A stretch of 21,654 nucleotides of DNA from a virus, in the IMG/VR virus record IMGVR_UViG_3300025896_000212, positions 1 to 21,654 of that record; one strand, given 5' to 3'. The notes below the pieces were generated by a model. It made no database searches. It worked only from the letters and a program-made list of their open reading frames with translations, and was not told where the DNA came from. Positions 14,939 through 20,883 of this stretch are shown piece by piece (the first letter of the stretch is position 1; each line of letters starts with the position of its first letter). Made by a program: the position numbers and the translations under genes.

Positions 14939-15133
14939 CGTGCGCGTGCGCACCATGCCTGCATATCCGACGCTACTTTCGAGCCGAACGAGGGGATAGG
15001 CGAAGTCTCAGTCACTCATGCGCGCAAGCGTCAAACCGGGGCGTCGGGCGGTGGAGACCGTGACATAGCCCGGCAATGAGTGGCGTCCCCGTCTTATTGC
15101 GCATTGCGCCCATGGCGTGCTATGTGGCGATGC
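14939..15133 (+). other. 195-bp non-coding gap before the DUF2213 gene with nested inverted repeats
   Basis: No gene is apparent. CACTCAT (15013-15019) pairs with ATGAGTG (15076-15082), and inside it CCGGG (15036-15040) pairs with CCCGG (15069-15073). There is no T-run, so this is not a standard terminator. TTGCGC (15097-15102) and TATGTG (15121-15126), 18 bp apart, form a weak candidate promoter ending 7 nt before the DUF2213 start. Confidence 0.4.
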
Positions 15134-16210
15134 ATGTACCTGACAGACCGCATCACGATTGACGCGCCACGCCGCACCAATGACGGATATATGGCTGCGA
15201 CCGTGAAGGTCGCGCGGACCGGTATCCAGCAGTATCTCCCATCCGAGGTTGACCCGAAGAACGAGCACGGCATGCGTGATCGCGGCGTCGTGCGCATCTA
15301 CCGGCCCGAGGACGAGGTGTTCAGTGCGGACAGCATGGCAACTGCGGCGCATCGGCCCGTGACCGTTGACCATCCGTCCGAAGCCGTGACCGCCGACAAC
15401 TGGCGCAAGTACAGCGTCGGCATGGTTGGCGGCGAGGTGGCGCGCGACGGGGATTTCCTCGTTGTCCCCATGGCCATCATGGACGCCGACGCCATCCGCG
15501 CCATTGAGAGCGGCAAGCGGGAAATCTCGCAGGGCTACAACTGCGATTTCGACTGGACTGCGGGCGTCACCAAGGACGGCTTGGAATATGACGCAATCCA
15601 GCGTAACATCCGCCACAACCACACGGCCATCGTCGGCCTCGCACGCGGCGGCCACGAACTCAGGATCGGAGACGACATGCCTGACATCAAGCTGACGCAG
15701 ATCGTACGCGACGGCGTGCCCGTCGATGTGAACGACGCTGCCAAGATCATCATCGACGCCCTCGATGCCAAGCTGGCCGCTGCGAGCACGCAGATCGGCA
15801 CGCTCACCGCTACCGTATCGACCAAGGATGGCGAGATCGCCGCGCTGCGCCAGCAGGTAGCCGATGCTGCCATGACCCCGGCCAAGCTCGACGCTGCTGT
15901 TGCTTCCCGCGCCAAGGTGATCGACGCTGCCAAGCGCATCTTTCCAGCCATCGTCACGGACGGAAAGACCGACGCGGCAATCCGCAAGGAAGCCGTGGTG
16001 CACCGCATGTCCGACGCCGCGACCATGGACGACAACGCCATTTTCGGCGCGTTCACCGCTCTCGCTGCAAGCGCGACCGTCACCGACAACAAGACCGCCG
16101 ACGCAGTGCGTGGCGTGGTCCCGCAGGGCGATGCGATCAAGGCCGCCGAAGCCGCTCATGCCGCCCGCCGCAAGTCCATGTCGGATGCGTGGCGCGACAA
16201 GGCGAACTGA
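15134..16210 (+). CDS. DUF2213 prohead protease/scaffold fusion (358 aa)
   Basis: The N-terminal half (residues 1-180) is a DUF2213 domain: YLTDRITIDAPRRTNDGYMA, VARTGIQQYLPSEVD, RPVTVDHPSEAVTADNW with H80, REISQGYNCDFDW with S132, and QRNIRHNHTAIVGLARGG. The His/Ser arrangement resembles prohead maturation proteases, so I infer that it cleaves scaffold and capsid proteins during head maturation. The C-terminal half has a coiled coil (ALDAKLAAASTQIGTLTATV and on, about 205-245) and Ala-rich helices typical of scaffolds. ATG 15134 was chosen by the family's N-terminus; it has no Shine-Dalgarno sequence. An in-frame start at 15677 probably makes the scaffold alone. Confidence 0.9.
   Translation: MYLTDRITIDAPRRTNDGYMAATVKVARTGIQQYLPSEVDPKNEHGMRDRGVVRIYRPEDEVFSADSMATAAHRPVTVDHPSEAVTADNWRKYSVGMVGGEVARDGDFLVVPMAIMDADAIRAIESGKREISQGYNCDFDWTAGVTKDGLEYDAIQRNIRHNHTAIVGLARGGHELRIGDDMPDIKLTQIVRDGVPVDVNDAAKIIIDALDAKLAAASTQIGTLTATVSTKDGEIAALRQQVADAAMTPAKLDAAVASRAKVIDAAKRIFPAIVTDGKTDAAIRKEAVVHRMSDAATMDDNAIFGAFTALAASATVTDNKTADAVRGVVPQGDAIKAAEAAHAARRKSMSDAWRDKAN
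15677..16210 (+). CDS. probable nested scaffold protein (in-frame internal start, 177 aa)
   Basis: Within the DUF2213 gene, ATG 15677 (MPDIKLTQIVRDGVPVDVND) is preceded by GGAG at 15668-15671 with 5 nt spacing, a better start signal than that of the full gene. It sits at the junction between protease and scaffold halves. Separate scaffold made from an internal in-frame start of the protease gene is known in lambda (C and Nu3) and Mu. Here the separate product is inferred from the start signal and the domain boundary. Confidence 0.5.
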   Translation: MPDIKLTQIVRDGVPVDVNDAAKIIIDALDAKLAAASTQIGTLTATVSTKDGEIAALRQQVADAAMTPAKLDAAVASRAKVIDAAKRIFPAIVTDGKTDAAIRKEAVVHRMSDAATMDDNAIFGAFTALAASATVTDNKTADAVRGVVPQGDAIKAAEAAHAARRKSMSDAWRDKAN

Positions 16211-16271
16211 AACCGAGACGACGCTATCGCCGCGACGGCGTTGGCAATGATCCCTGAGATGGAGCCATAAA

Positions 16272-17033
16272 ATGGCCGTTGCGCAGAGCACGTACAGCAC
16301 TACCCTTCCTGTGGGCCTCGCCGGCCAGATTGCCAATGGCGAGACCTCCAACCGCATTTCCCGCACCATCGAAAGCGCGGCAGGCGTCGGCTTCGGCCAG
16401 CCCGTGTTCCGTGGCACTGCCGACCATGGCGTTGTGGTCGGCGCCACGTTCGCCGCTACCGGCGCGGGGTCTGCGGCAGCTTCTGGTAACGTGGGTACCG
16501 GCACTATCACCGCTGAACCCGCTATCACGGCTGGCGCGAAGGCGGGTCGATACACCATCATCCTGCTCGCCACGTCCGCCACAGCGGCCTACGCTGTCTA
16601 TGACCCGGACGGTCTGCTTGTCGGGCATGGCAACGTGGCGTCGGCCAACACCACGATCCCCGGCATCACCACGTTCACCATCTCGAACGCCGGCACGATG
16701 ACCATCGGCGACACGTACTATATCGACGTGACCTACACGGCGAACGTGAAGTTCATGGGTCTCACCATCCTCAGCCATTCGCTGCAGGTGCTGGCAGGCG
16801 GAACGGCGGACCTGTACGCGCAGTACGCCAACGTCAACATCATGACCGAGGGCGTCATGTGGGTGACTGCCGGCGCGTCCGTCACCGATGGCAGCGACGT
16901 GTATTGGAACCCGGCGACGGGCCGCTACACCTCCACCACGACGCATATCCGCATCCCGAACGCCAAGTTCGATGGCGACGGTACCAACGGCAACCTCGTC
17001 AAGGTCGCGCTCAAGTCGCGCCTGATCAACTAA
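16272..17033 (+). CDS. capsid cement/decoration protein with inserted Ig-like domain (253 aa)
   Basis: The product starts MAVAQSTYSTTLPVGLAGQI with NGETSNRISRTIESAAGVGF and later SHSLQVLAGGTADLYAQYAN and VMWVTAGASVTDGSDVYWNP. I recognise this as a phage cement-type protein that stabilises the capsid shell. Residues about 60-155 form an inserted module: SGNVGTGTITAEPAITAGAK, AVYDPDGLLVGHGNV, TFTISNAGTMTIGDTYYIDV. The same GNxGxGT...DPDG...GD pattern occurs in other phage capsid decoration proteins, which suggests a mobile Ig-like module. ATG 16272 has GGAG 7 nt upstream. It is followed after 16 bp by the major capsid gene. Confidence 0.88.
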   Translation: MAVAQSTYSTTLPVGLAGQIANGETSNRISRTIESAAGVGFGQPVFRGTADHGVVVGATFAATGAGSAAASGNVGTGTITAEPAITAGAKAGRYTIILLATSATAAYAVYDPDGLLVGHGNVASANTTIPGITTFTISNAGTMTIGDTYYIDVTYTANVKFMGLTILSHSLQVLAGGTADLYAQYANVNIMTEGVMWVTAGASVTDGSDVYWNPATGRYTSTTTHIRIPNAKFDGDGTNGNLVKVALKSRLIN

Positions 17034-17049
17034 CCAGGAGCGCGAGCAA

Positions 17050-18015
17050 ATGCCCGGCATCTACGACAATATGCAGCTCGACGCCCAGACCGCGCTCGGG
17101 TTCCTCGTTCCGCAGTTCTACAACCTCGAAACGACCGTCTACGAGGTTCGCTATCCCGAGTTCGACTATGCGTCGATCGTCCCGGTGGTTACCGAGGGCA
17201 ACGCATGGGCGGCCGGAACGGTGTTCTACACGTCAGATCAGACCGGATCGGCGCAGTGGCAGGGCGGTGGCGCGTTCGATATCCCGTATGCGGATATCCA
17301 GCGCACGCAGCTCACCGCGCCGTTCTACATGGCCGCGATCGGATATGAGTGGAACCTCGAAGAGGTGAACCGGGCGCGCATGACCGGCATCGACATCGGC
17401 GCCGACAAGGCCCGTGCCGCGCGTCGGGCTGCGGAGCAGTTCCTGTGGCAGCTCGCCACCACGGGCAATACCGAAAAGAACATGACGGGCCTGTTCAACG
17501 ACGGCAACGTGTCGGCGGCTGACGTGGCCGCCAATGGGTCCGGCAGTGTGACGTGGTGGTACGACAAGACCCCGGCGCAGATTCTCAAGGATATCAATGA
17601 CGGCATCAGCGGCGTCTATTCCGGCTCGAATGAGACCGAGATGGCGAACACCGTGATCATGCCGACTGCGATCCGCGACTATCTAGCATCGACGCAGCTT
17701 TCGTCCGGCTCCGACGAGACCATCCTGAGCTACCTGCTCAAGAACAACTCCTATACCGCCGAAACTGACCAGCCGCTGCTCGTTCGCGCCAACCGCGCGC
17801 TCGCCACGGCAGACCCCGGAGGCGACGGCCGCGTTGTGGTGTATCGCCGCGCGCCGGACGTGGTGCGGTTCCATCTGCCCATGCCGCACCAGTTCCTCCC
17901 GCCGTTCCAGAAGGCGAGCATGGTCTGGGAAGTGGCCGGAATCATGCGGACAGGCGGCACGGAAGTCCGCCTGCCCGGCGCCATCCGCTACCTCGATGGC
18001 GTGCTGAATAGCTGA
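17050..18015 (+). CDS. major capsid protein (DUF2184 type)
   Basis: The 321-aa product matches the DUF2184 major-capsid pattern: LGFLVPQFYNLETTVYEVRY and FDYASIVPV near the N-terminus, DIPYADIQRTQLTAPFYMAA, IGYEWNLEEVNRARMTGIDI, ADKARAARRAAEQFLWQLAT, GLFNDGNV, and AGIMRTGGTEVRLPGAIRYL at the end. It is expected to assemble the HK97-fold shell and to be cut or guided by the DUF2213 product. AGGAG lies about 11 nt before ATG 17050. Its 3' end overlaps the converging gcrA-like gene by 28 bp, and a terminator follows. Confidence 0.94.
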   Translation: MPGIYDNMQLDAQTALGFLVPQFYNLETTVYEVRYPEFDYASIVPVVTEGNAWAAGTVFYTSDQTGSAQWQGGGAFDIPYADIQRTQLTAPFYMAAIGYEWNLEEVNRARMTGIDIGADKARAARRAAEQFLWQLATTGNTEKNMTGLFNDGNVSAADVAANGSGSVTWWYDKTPAQILKDINDGISGVYSGSNETEMANTVIMPTAIRDYLASTQLSSGSDETILSYLLKNNSYTAETDQPLLVRANRALATADPGGDGRVVVYRRAPDVVRFHLPMPHQFLPPFQKASMVWEVAGIMRTGGTEVRLPGAIRYLDGVLNS

Positions 18016-18518
18016 CGCTTCTTCGCCGCGCCGTACTGCACAGGCCGCCCCTCATCGGGCGGCCTTTTCGCATAGACGAAGCCATGATGATCCGGGCAGT
18101 ACATCGCCTCACCTGATGGCGCGCCGCAGTAGCCACCAGTTACTGGAAACCGGCAACGGACGCCTTCACGGTTCGGCAGGTCAACCAGGCTCACGGGCGG
18201 CACGCCAGCCAGTGGCGGACGGCATTGTGTCGTCCAGTCCGTCCTATCGACCGGCATGGGCGGCGGTACTGCAATGCGGTCCGGCTCCGGGCGTGGCGGC
18301 GGCTTGGGCTTTGGTGCGCGCGCCGGCTTCGGTTTGGGCTTAGCGCTGCCAGATCGAGGCAATACGTGCCCACGGTTTTTGACGCGACCCCAATACCCGA
18401 TGATGGCGTTGCGCGTCGTTCCGTACATCGCCGCGATCTGCGATGCGCTCTTGCCGTTGGCGCGACCGTCGATAGCGGCCCGGTCACGCTCGTCTTGCGT
18501 CATGGTATTCCACGTCAT
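17988..18518 (-). CDS. gcrA: GcrA-family cell-cycle regulator homologue
   Basis: The 176-aa product has the two conserved ends of GcrA. Residues 7-50 (GRANGKSASQIAAMYGTTRN then AIIGYWGR) form the helix-turn-helix. The C-terminal domain has CRFPVTGGYCG (122-132) and MYCPDHHGFVY (139-149), the Cys/His pattern expected in GcrA. A Lys/Pro-rich linker (about 58-80) joins them. In Caulobacter, GcrA works with sigma-70 at promoters carrying N6-methylated GANTC. A phage copy could redirect host transcription. It is last in the minus-strand cassette; its ATGA overlaps the previous stop. Identity to the host protein cannot be assessed here. Confidence 0.86.
   Translation of the reverse strand: MTWNTMTQDERDRAAIDGRANGKSASQIAAMYGTTRNAIIGYWGRVKNRGHVLPRSGSAKPKPKPARAPKPKPPPRPEPDRIAVPPPMPVDRTDWTTQCRPPLAGVPPVSLVDLPNREGVRCRFPVTGGYCGAPSGEAMYCPDHHGFVYAKRPPDEGRPVQYGAAKKRQLFSTPSR
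18042..18068 (+). terminator. rho-independent terminator after major capsid gene
   Basis: A 9-bp perfect stem (AGGCCGCCC with GGGCGGCCT), 6-nt loop CTCATC and TTTT end the plus-strand head operon 27 bp after the capsid stop. It lies inside the coding region of the opposing gcrA-like gene, so the same bases encode its C-terminus. Read on the minus strand it lacks a T-run. Confidence 0.87.
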
Positions 18519-18769
18519 GGAAGGTCGCGCCTCTCGATGGCGTGAGCGGCGTCGGCGTCGGTCACTGCCGGCGGACCGCGCCGGATGCGCGCCGCAACCT
18601 CGCGCCGGATGCTGTCATAGAGACTGCCCGGAACCCAATCGCGCGTCTGTTCGAATCCTTCCGCGACACGGGCGCATCGTTCGCGCTCATCTGCGATGGC
18701 GCGGTTGATGGCGTCGGCAACGGTGGTTGCGTCGATATATTCGCGTGATCCGGTGGAGTTCACAGCCAT
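18515..18769 (-). CDS. small hypothetical protein (84 aa)
   Basis: The product starts MAVNSTGSREYIDATTVADA and is helical, with the RAIADERERCARVAEGFEQT segment often seen in small phage proteins of unknown role, and an IRREVAARIRRG segment near the end. I chose ATG 18767-18769 because GAGGGAGA lies just upstream. It overlaps the membrane-protein gene upstream by 10 bp and the gcrA-like gene downstream by 4 bp, so it is translated as part of the cassette. Function unknown. Confidence 0.68.
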   Translation of the reverse strand: MAVNSTGSREYIDATTVADAINRAIADERERCARVAEGFEQTRDWVPGSLYDSIRREVAARIRRGPPAVTDADAAHAIERRDLP

Positions 18770-18924
18770 TTCTCCCTCAGTGCGATGATGACGGCGAACA
18801 GAAATGCAGCCGCTGCGCCGACGCTGTAAGGCCACTCGCCAGTGACATATCCGGCAATCAGTAGGCCGGTACCAATGGCGCATTCCAGCAACATGGTGGC
18901 AAACGCTTCTTGCCTCCTATTCAT
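18760..18924 (-). CDS. small two-helix membrane protein (54 aa)
   Basis: The product starts MNRRQEAFATMLLECAIGTG and has two hydrophobic segments (MLLECAIGTGLLIAGYV and YSVGAAAAFLFAVIIAL) joined by a short loop TGEWP, then ends REKWL. It is too short to assign. ATG 18922-18924 has GAGG nearby upstream and overlaps the preceding stop (ATGA). Membrane association is firm from sequence, the role is unknown; being next to another membrane peptide suggests they act together. Confidence 0.62.
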   Translation of the reverse strand: MNRRQEAFATMLLECAIGTGLLIAGYVTGEWPYSVGAAAAFLFAVIIALREKWL

Positions 18925-19070
18925 CGCCCATACCTCCGAACTGCCCACGCGATGGCGAGCCCTGCCAACGCCATCACCGCAAGCACCCAGCTTGCCGTCA
19001 CCACAGCTCCGGCTGACGTTCCGATGGATACGCCGAGAGACAGCAGCACTATGTCTCGCTTTGCGCCCAT
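18921..19070 (-). CDS. small membrane protein (49 aa)
   Basis: The product starts [20 protein letters not shown] and has two hydrophobic stretches (IVLLSLGVSIGTSAGAVV and WVLAVMALAGLAIAWAV) ending RRYGR. Its ATG shares a base with the gapR stop (TGATG), and its own stop overlaps the next start by 4 bp. It is the second gene of the gapR-gcrA cassette. No family recognised; a two-component membrane pair with the 54-aa protein is possible. Confidence 0.6.
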   Translation of the reverse strand: MGAKRDIVLLSLGVSIGTSAGAVVTASWVLAVMALAGLAIAWAVRRYGR

Positions 19071-19330
19071 CACTCGCCACCGTCTGTCGGCGCCGCCATG
19101 CCCAGCGCGCTCATGTAGAGTTCGAGCAGCGCTTCGGTCTCCATGCGCTCGTTCTGGTCCTGCTTGCGGATGGAGACGATCTTGCGCAGCACCTTGGTGT
19201 CGAAGCCGTTGCCCTTGGCCTCGGCATAGACTTCCTTCATGTCGTCGGAAATGGCCTGCTTCTCTTCGGCAAGCCGCTCGATCCGCTCGATGAAGGCCTT
19301 GAGTTGCGATGCTGCTACTGTGTCGGACAT
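19070..19330 (-). CDS. gapR: GapR-like nucleoid-associated protein (DUF2312)
   Basis: The 86-aa product matches the DUF2312/GapR family over its full length: [70 protein letters not shown]. GapR in Caulobacter forms a clamp around overtwisted DNA ahead of replication and helps topoisomerases. ATG 19328-19330 has an AGGAGG-type sequence 5-6 nt upstream, and promoter element D ends in GTCAACAA just before it. It is the first gene of the minus-strand cassette. A role in protecting or reorganising replicating phage DNA is inferred from the host protein. Confidence 0.92.
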   Translation of the reverse strand: MSDTVAASQLKAFIERIERLAEEKQAISDDMKEVYAEAKGNGFDTKVLRKIVSIRKQDQNERMETEALLELYMSALGMAAPTDGGE

Positions 19331-19340
19331 GCCGTCCTCC

Positions 19341-19386
19341 TTGTTGACGATGCGCAACGGTGCGCATTTATCGCGGGGCTTGTCAA
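19341..19386 (-). promoter_or_regulatory. phage promoter/operator element D for the gapR-gcrA cassette
   Basis: On the minus strand: TTGACA (19381-19386), a 17-bp spacer ending TGC, GCACCG (19358-19363) and GTCAACAA (19341-19348). The layout equals elements A-C, with a slightly longer distance to the second half-site (43 bp in total). On the plus strand the same region reads TTGACGATGCGCAACGGTGC, close to the sequence of element B, so the site may also act on the divergent gene at 19416. Confidence 0.55.
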
Positions 19387-19415
19387 CACGCAATTGACAT
19401 GGCAATGTGCGGCTC

Positions 19416-19745
19416 ATGGACATGAAGCATCAAGCAATCATCAGGATGCGCGCCACGGGCAAGAGCCTGTCCGCAGTGGGCGCGGCTTTCGGCATGACGC
19501 GGCAGGGCGTTGACCAGGTATGGCGTCGTCACGCCACCGATGCGGATCGCGCGGAGCTTGCGGCGACTACGCCTATCCGCGAGCCGCGTCCGCCGAAACC
19601 GCCCAAGCCGGATGCGATGGATAATCGCATTTTCATCAACATTCGCAGCGAGGAAAAAGCGGCGCTTGCCGCACTGTGCTCCGCGCGCGATACTACGCCA
19701 TCGGCCCTGATACGGTCGCTCATCAGCAAGGAACTCGCACAATGA
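19416..19745 (+). CDS. putative transcriptional regulator with HTH and ribbon-helix-helix segments (109 aa)
   Basis: The N-terminal part (residues 14-38, [20 protein letters not shown] followed by QVWRR) is a helix-turn-helix of the resolvase/sigma-like type. After a Pro/Lys linker ([15 protein letters not shown]), residues 71-108 ([20 protein letters not shown], then [14 protein letters not shown]) match an Arc/CopG-like ribbon-helix-helix. Two DNA-binding segments in one small protein suggest a repressor. It is transcribed divergently from gapR, so it may bind the TTGAC/GTCAA repeat between them; that is inference. Starts at GTG 19407 or ATG 19422 are possible. ATG 19416 has no clear ribosome-binding site. 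Confidence 0.78.
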   Translation: MDMKHQAIIRMRATGKSLSAVGAAFGMTRQGVDQVWRRHATDADRAELAATTPIREPRPPKPPKPDAMDNRIFINIRSEEKAALAALCSARDTTPSALIRSLISKELAQ

Positions 19746-20230
19746 AAACGCTCAAGGTCACGAACAAAATCAATGCGCCGTATGGCGTCCGCACCACAAA
19801 GGGCGTGCGGGTTCTCGCGCCCGGCGAGACCGTTCAGGCCGAGTTCGAGGATGGCGAAGCCGCCAATATCATCGCCAATACGGCGGTTTTCGCGGTGGAT
19901 GGGCATGGCGATGCGCATGCCGCATCCGCAGACACGGTGAACCGCGACCGCGCCCAGCTGGCAGCGCTTGCCGCGATGTTCGGCGACCCGAACGTGAACG
20001 CCGACAATGTGCATGAAGCGGTCAAGGAACTACTCGATGTCGCGCCGTGGGCAGACCGCAATGGCTTCTCCGATCCGTCGATGGCCGAAGCCGTCGCCAA
20101 GCTGGACGATGGCGAGCCTGACCACTGGACGCAGGCAGGCAAGCCCGCCATCGCCGCCGTCGAGGCCATCTACGGCAAACCAGTCACGCGCGACGAGGTT
20201 GACGCCGTGGGTCGGGTTCGGAAGATTTAA
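19742..20230 (+). CDS. hypothetical phage protein (162 aa)
   Basis: The product starts [20 protein letters not shown] with a small beta-rich N-terminal part (VRVLAPGETVQAEFEDGEAA), a helical middle and a C-terminal segment DHWTQAGKPAIAAVEAIYGK followed by PVTRDEVDAV. The last pattern (DHWT..GKP...A.E...G..VTR.EV) recurs at the ends of diverse phage proteins, in my recollection as a short interaction module. The ATG overlaps the regulator's stop by 4 bp, so the two are coupled. Role unknown; a virion-associated role is possible given the flanking head genes. Confidence 0.72.
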   Translation: MKTLKVTNKINAPYGVRTTKGVRVLAPGETVQAEFEDGEAANIIANTAVFAVDGHGDAHAASADTVNRDRAQLAALAAMFGDPNVNADNVHEAVKELLDVAPWADRNGFSDPSMAEAVAKLDDGEPDHWTQAGKPAIAAVEAIYGKPVTRDEVDAVGRVRKI

Positions 20231-20232
20231 CC

Positions 20233-20352
20233 ATGCTCACCATCAAGGGCATCAAGACGCTTTCAGACGAAGACCTCGCGCGCCATTTCTCTGGCGCATT
20301 CGGCAATGATCGCATGCGCGAGGCTATCGCGCTGATGCGACGACTGGCCTAG
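20233..20352 (+). CDS. very small hypothetical protein (39 aa)
   Basis: The frame encodes MLTIKGIKTLSDEDLARHFS followed by GAFGNDRMREAIALMRRLA, a compact helical sequence. It begins 2 nt after the previous stop and is followed by a strong terminator, so it would be the last gene of the 19416 operon. No ribosome-binding site stands out and no family is recognised, so it is accepted mainly on position and protein-like composition. Confidence 0.5.
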   Translation: MLTIKGIKTLSDEDLARHFSGAFGNDRMREAIALMRRLA

Positions 20353-20410
20353 ATCGCGGAACGCGCCAACGCAGTTTAGCGGTGCACCCTCCTCCTGCAC
20401 CGCACCAACT

Positions 20411-20438
20411 GGCCCGGTTCACAGCCGGGCCTTTTTTT
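20411..20438 (+). terminator. rho-independent terminator upstream of the DUF4054 gene
   Basis: A 7-bp perfect GC stem (GGCCCGG with CCGGGCC), 7-nt loop TTCACAG and seven T. It ends the 19416-20352 operon. Its loop also supplies the -35-like TTCACA of the promoter described next. Confidence 0.92.
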
Positions 20439-20446
20439 GTTATGGT
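20418..20446 (+). promoter_or_regulatory. candidate promoter embedded in the terminator, giving a leaderless transcript
   Basis: TTCACA (20418-20423, in the terminator loop) and TATGGT (20441-20446) are exactly 17 bp apart. TATGGT ends 6 nt before ATG 20453, the spacing expected for a leaderless mRNA, and that start has no Shine-Dalgarno sequence. The boxes match the sigma-70 consensus at 5 of 6 and 4 of 6 positions. Confidence 0.45.
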
Positions 20447-20452
20447 CGCGCC

Positions 20453-20883
20453 ATGGCATACACCGCACCGACTGCCAGCGACCTCAAGACCATGTATCCG
20501 GCGTTCGCGTCCGCGCGGATGCGACCGTGGACGCCTACCTGACGCGCGCCATGCGCTCGGTGGATGAGACGTGGACCGAAGGCGATTACGCCGACGCGAT
20601 CATGCTGCTGGCATGCCACCTGATGGCCATGAACGGCATCGGATCGAGCAACGACGCCAAGGCGTCCGGTTTCGCCACGATCAAGAGCGGCAACCTCACG
20701 CTCACGCGAGAAAAAGCCGGGGATGGCTCCGCGCCTGACCCGTGGGGCCGCACTGTCTATGGCGTGCAATTCTACTCCCTGCTCCGCCAGAACAAGGCCG
20801 GTGGAGCGGTCGCAGCTGGAACCACAGCGACGGCTGACGGATGGGAGCCTGTGCTTCCCTATCCTGCGGCATGGGCGCAATGA
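20453..20883 (+). pseudogene. DUF4054 head-tail connector gene with an apparent 1-nt frameshift
   Basis: The frame from ATG 20453 reads MAYTAPTASDLKTMYPAFAS, the typical DUF4054 N-terminus, then runs out of register and stops at 20540. The expected continuation, DATVDAYLTRAMRSVDETWT and onward to PYPAAWAQ, lies in the next frame and ends at 20883. The switch falls near 20510-20515, where adding one base would restore one reading frame of about 143 aa, the normal family size. DUF4054 proteins form a head-tail connector ring, normally essential. A sequencing or assembly error is the simplest cause; a real mutation or programmed frameshift is possible. The next gene overlaps its stop by ATGA. 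Confidence 0.82.

Noticed and set aside
15008-16582. 524-aa minus-strand open frame opposite the DUF2213 and cement genes
   Set aside because: It spans two well-supported genes and an intergenic region on the other strand and shows no domain.
17988-18518. GcrA-like gene considered as an antisense artefact because it overlaps the capsid gene
   Set aside because: Both conserved GcrA ends, including the Cys/His pattern, are present and upstream genes overlap it with ATGA, so it is real.
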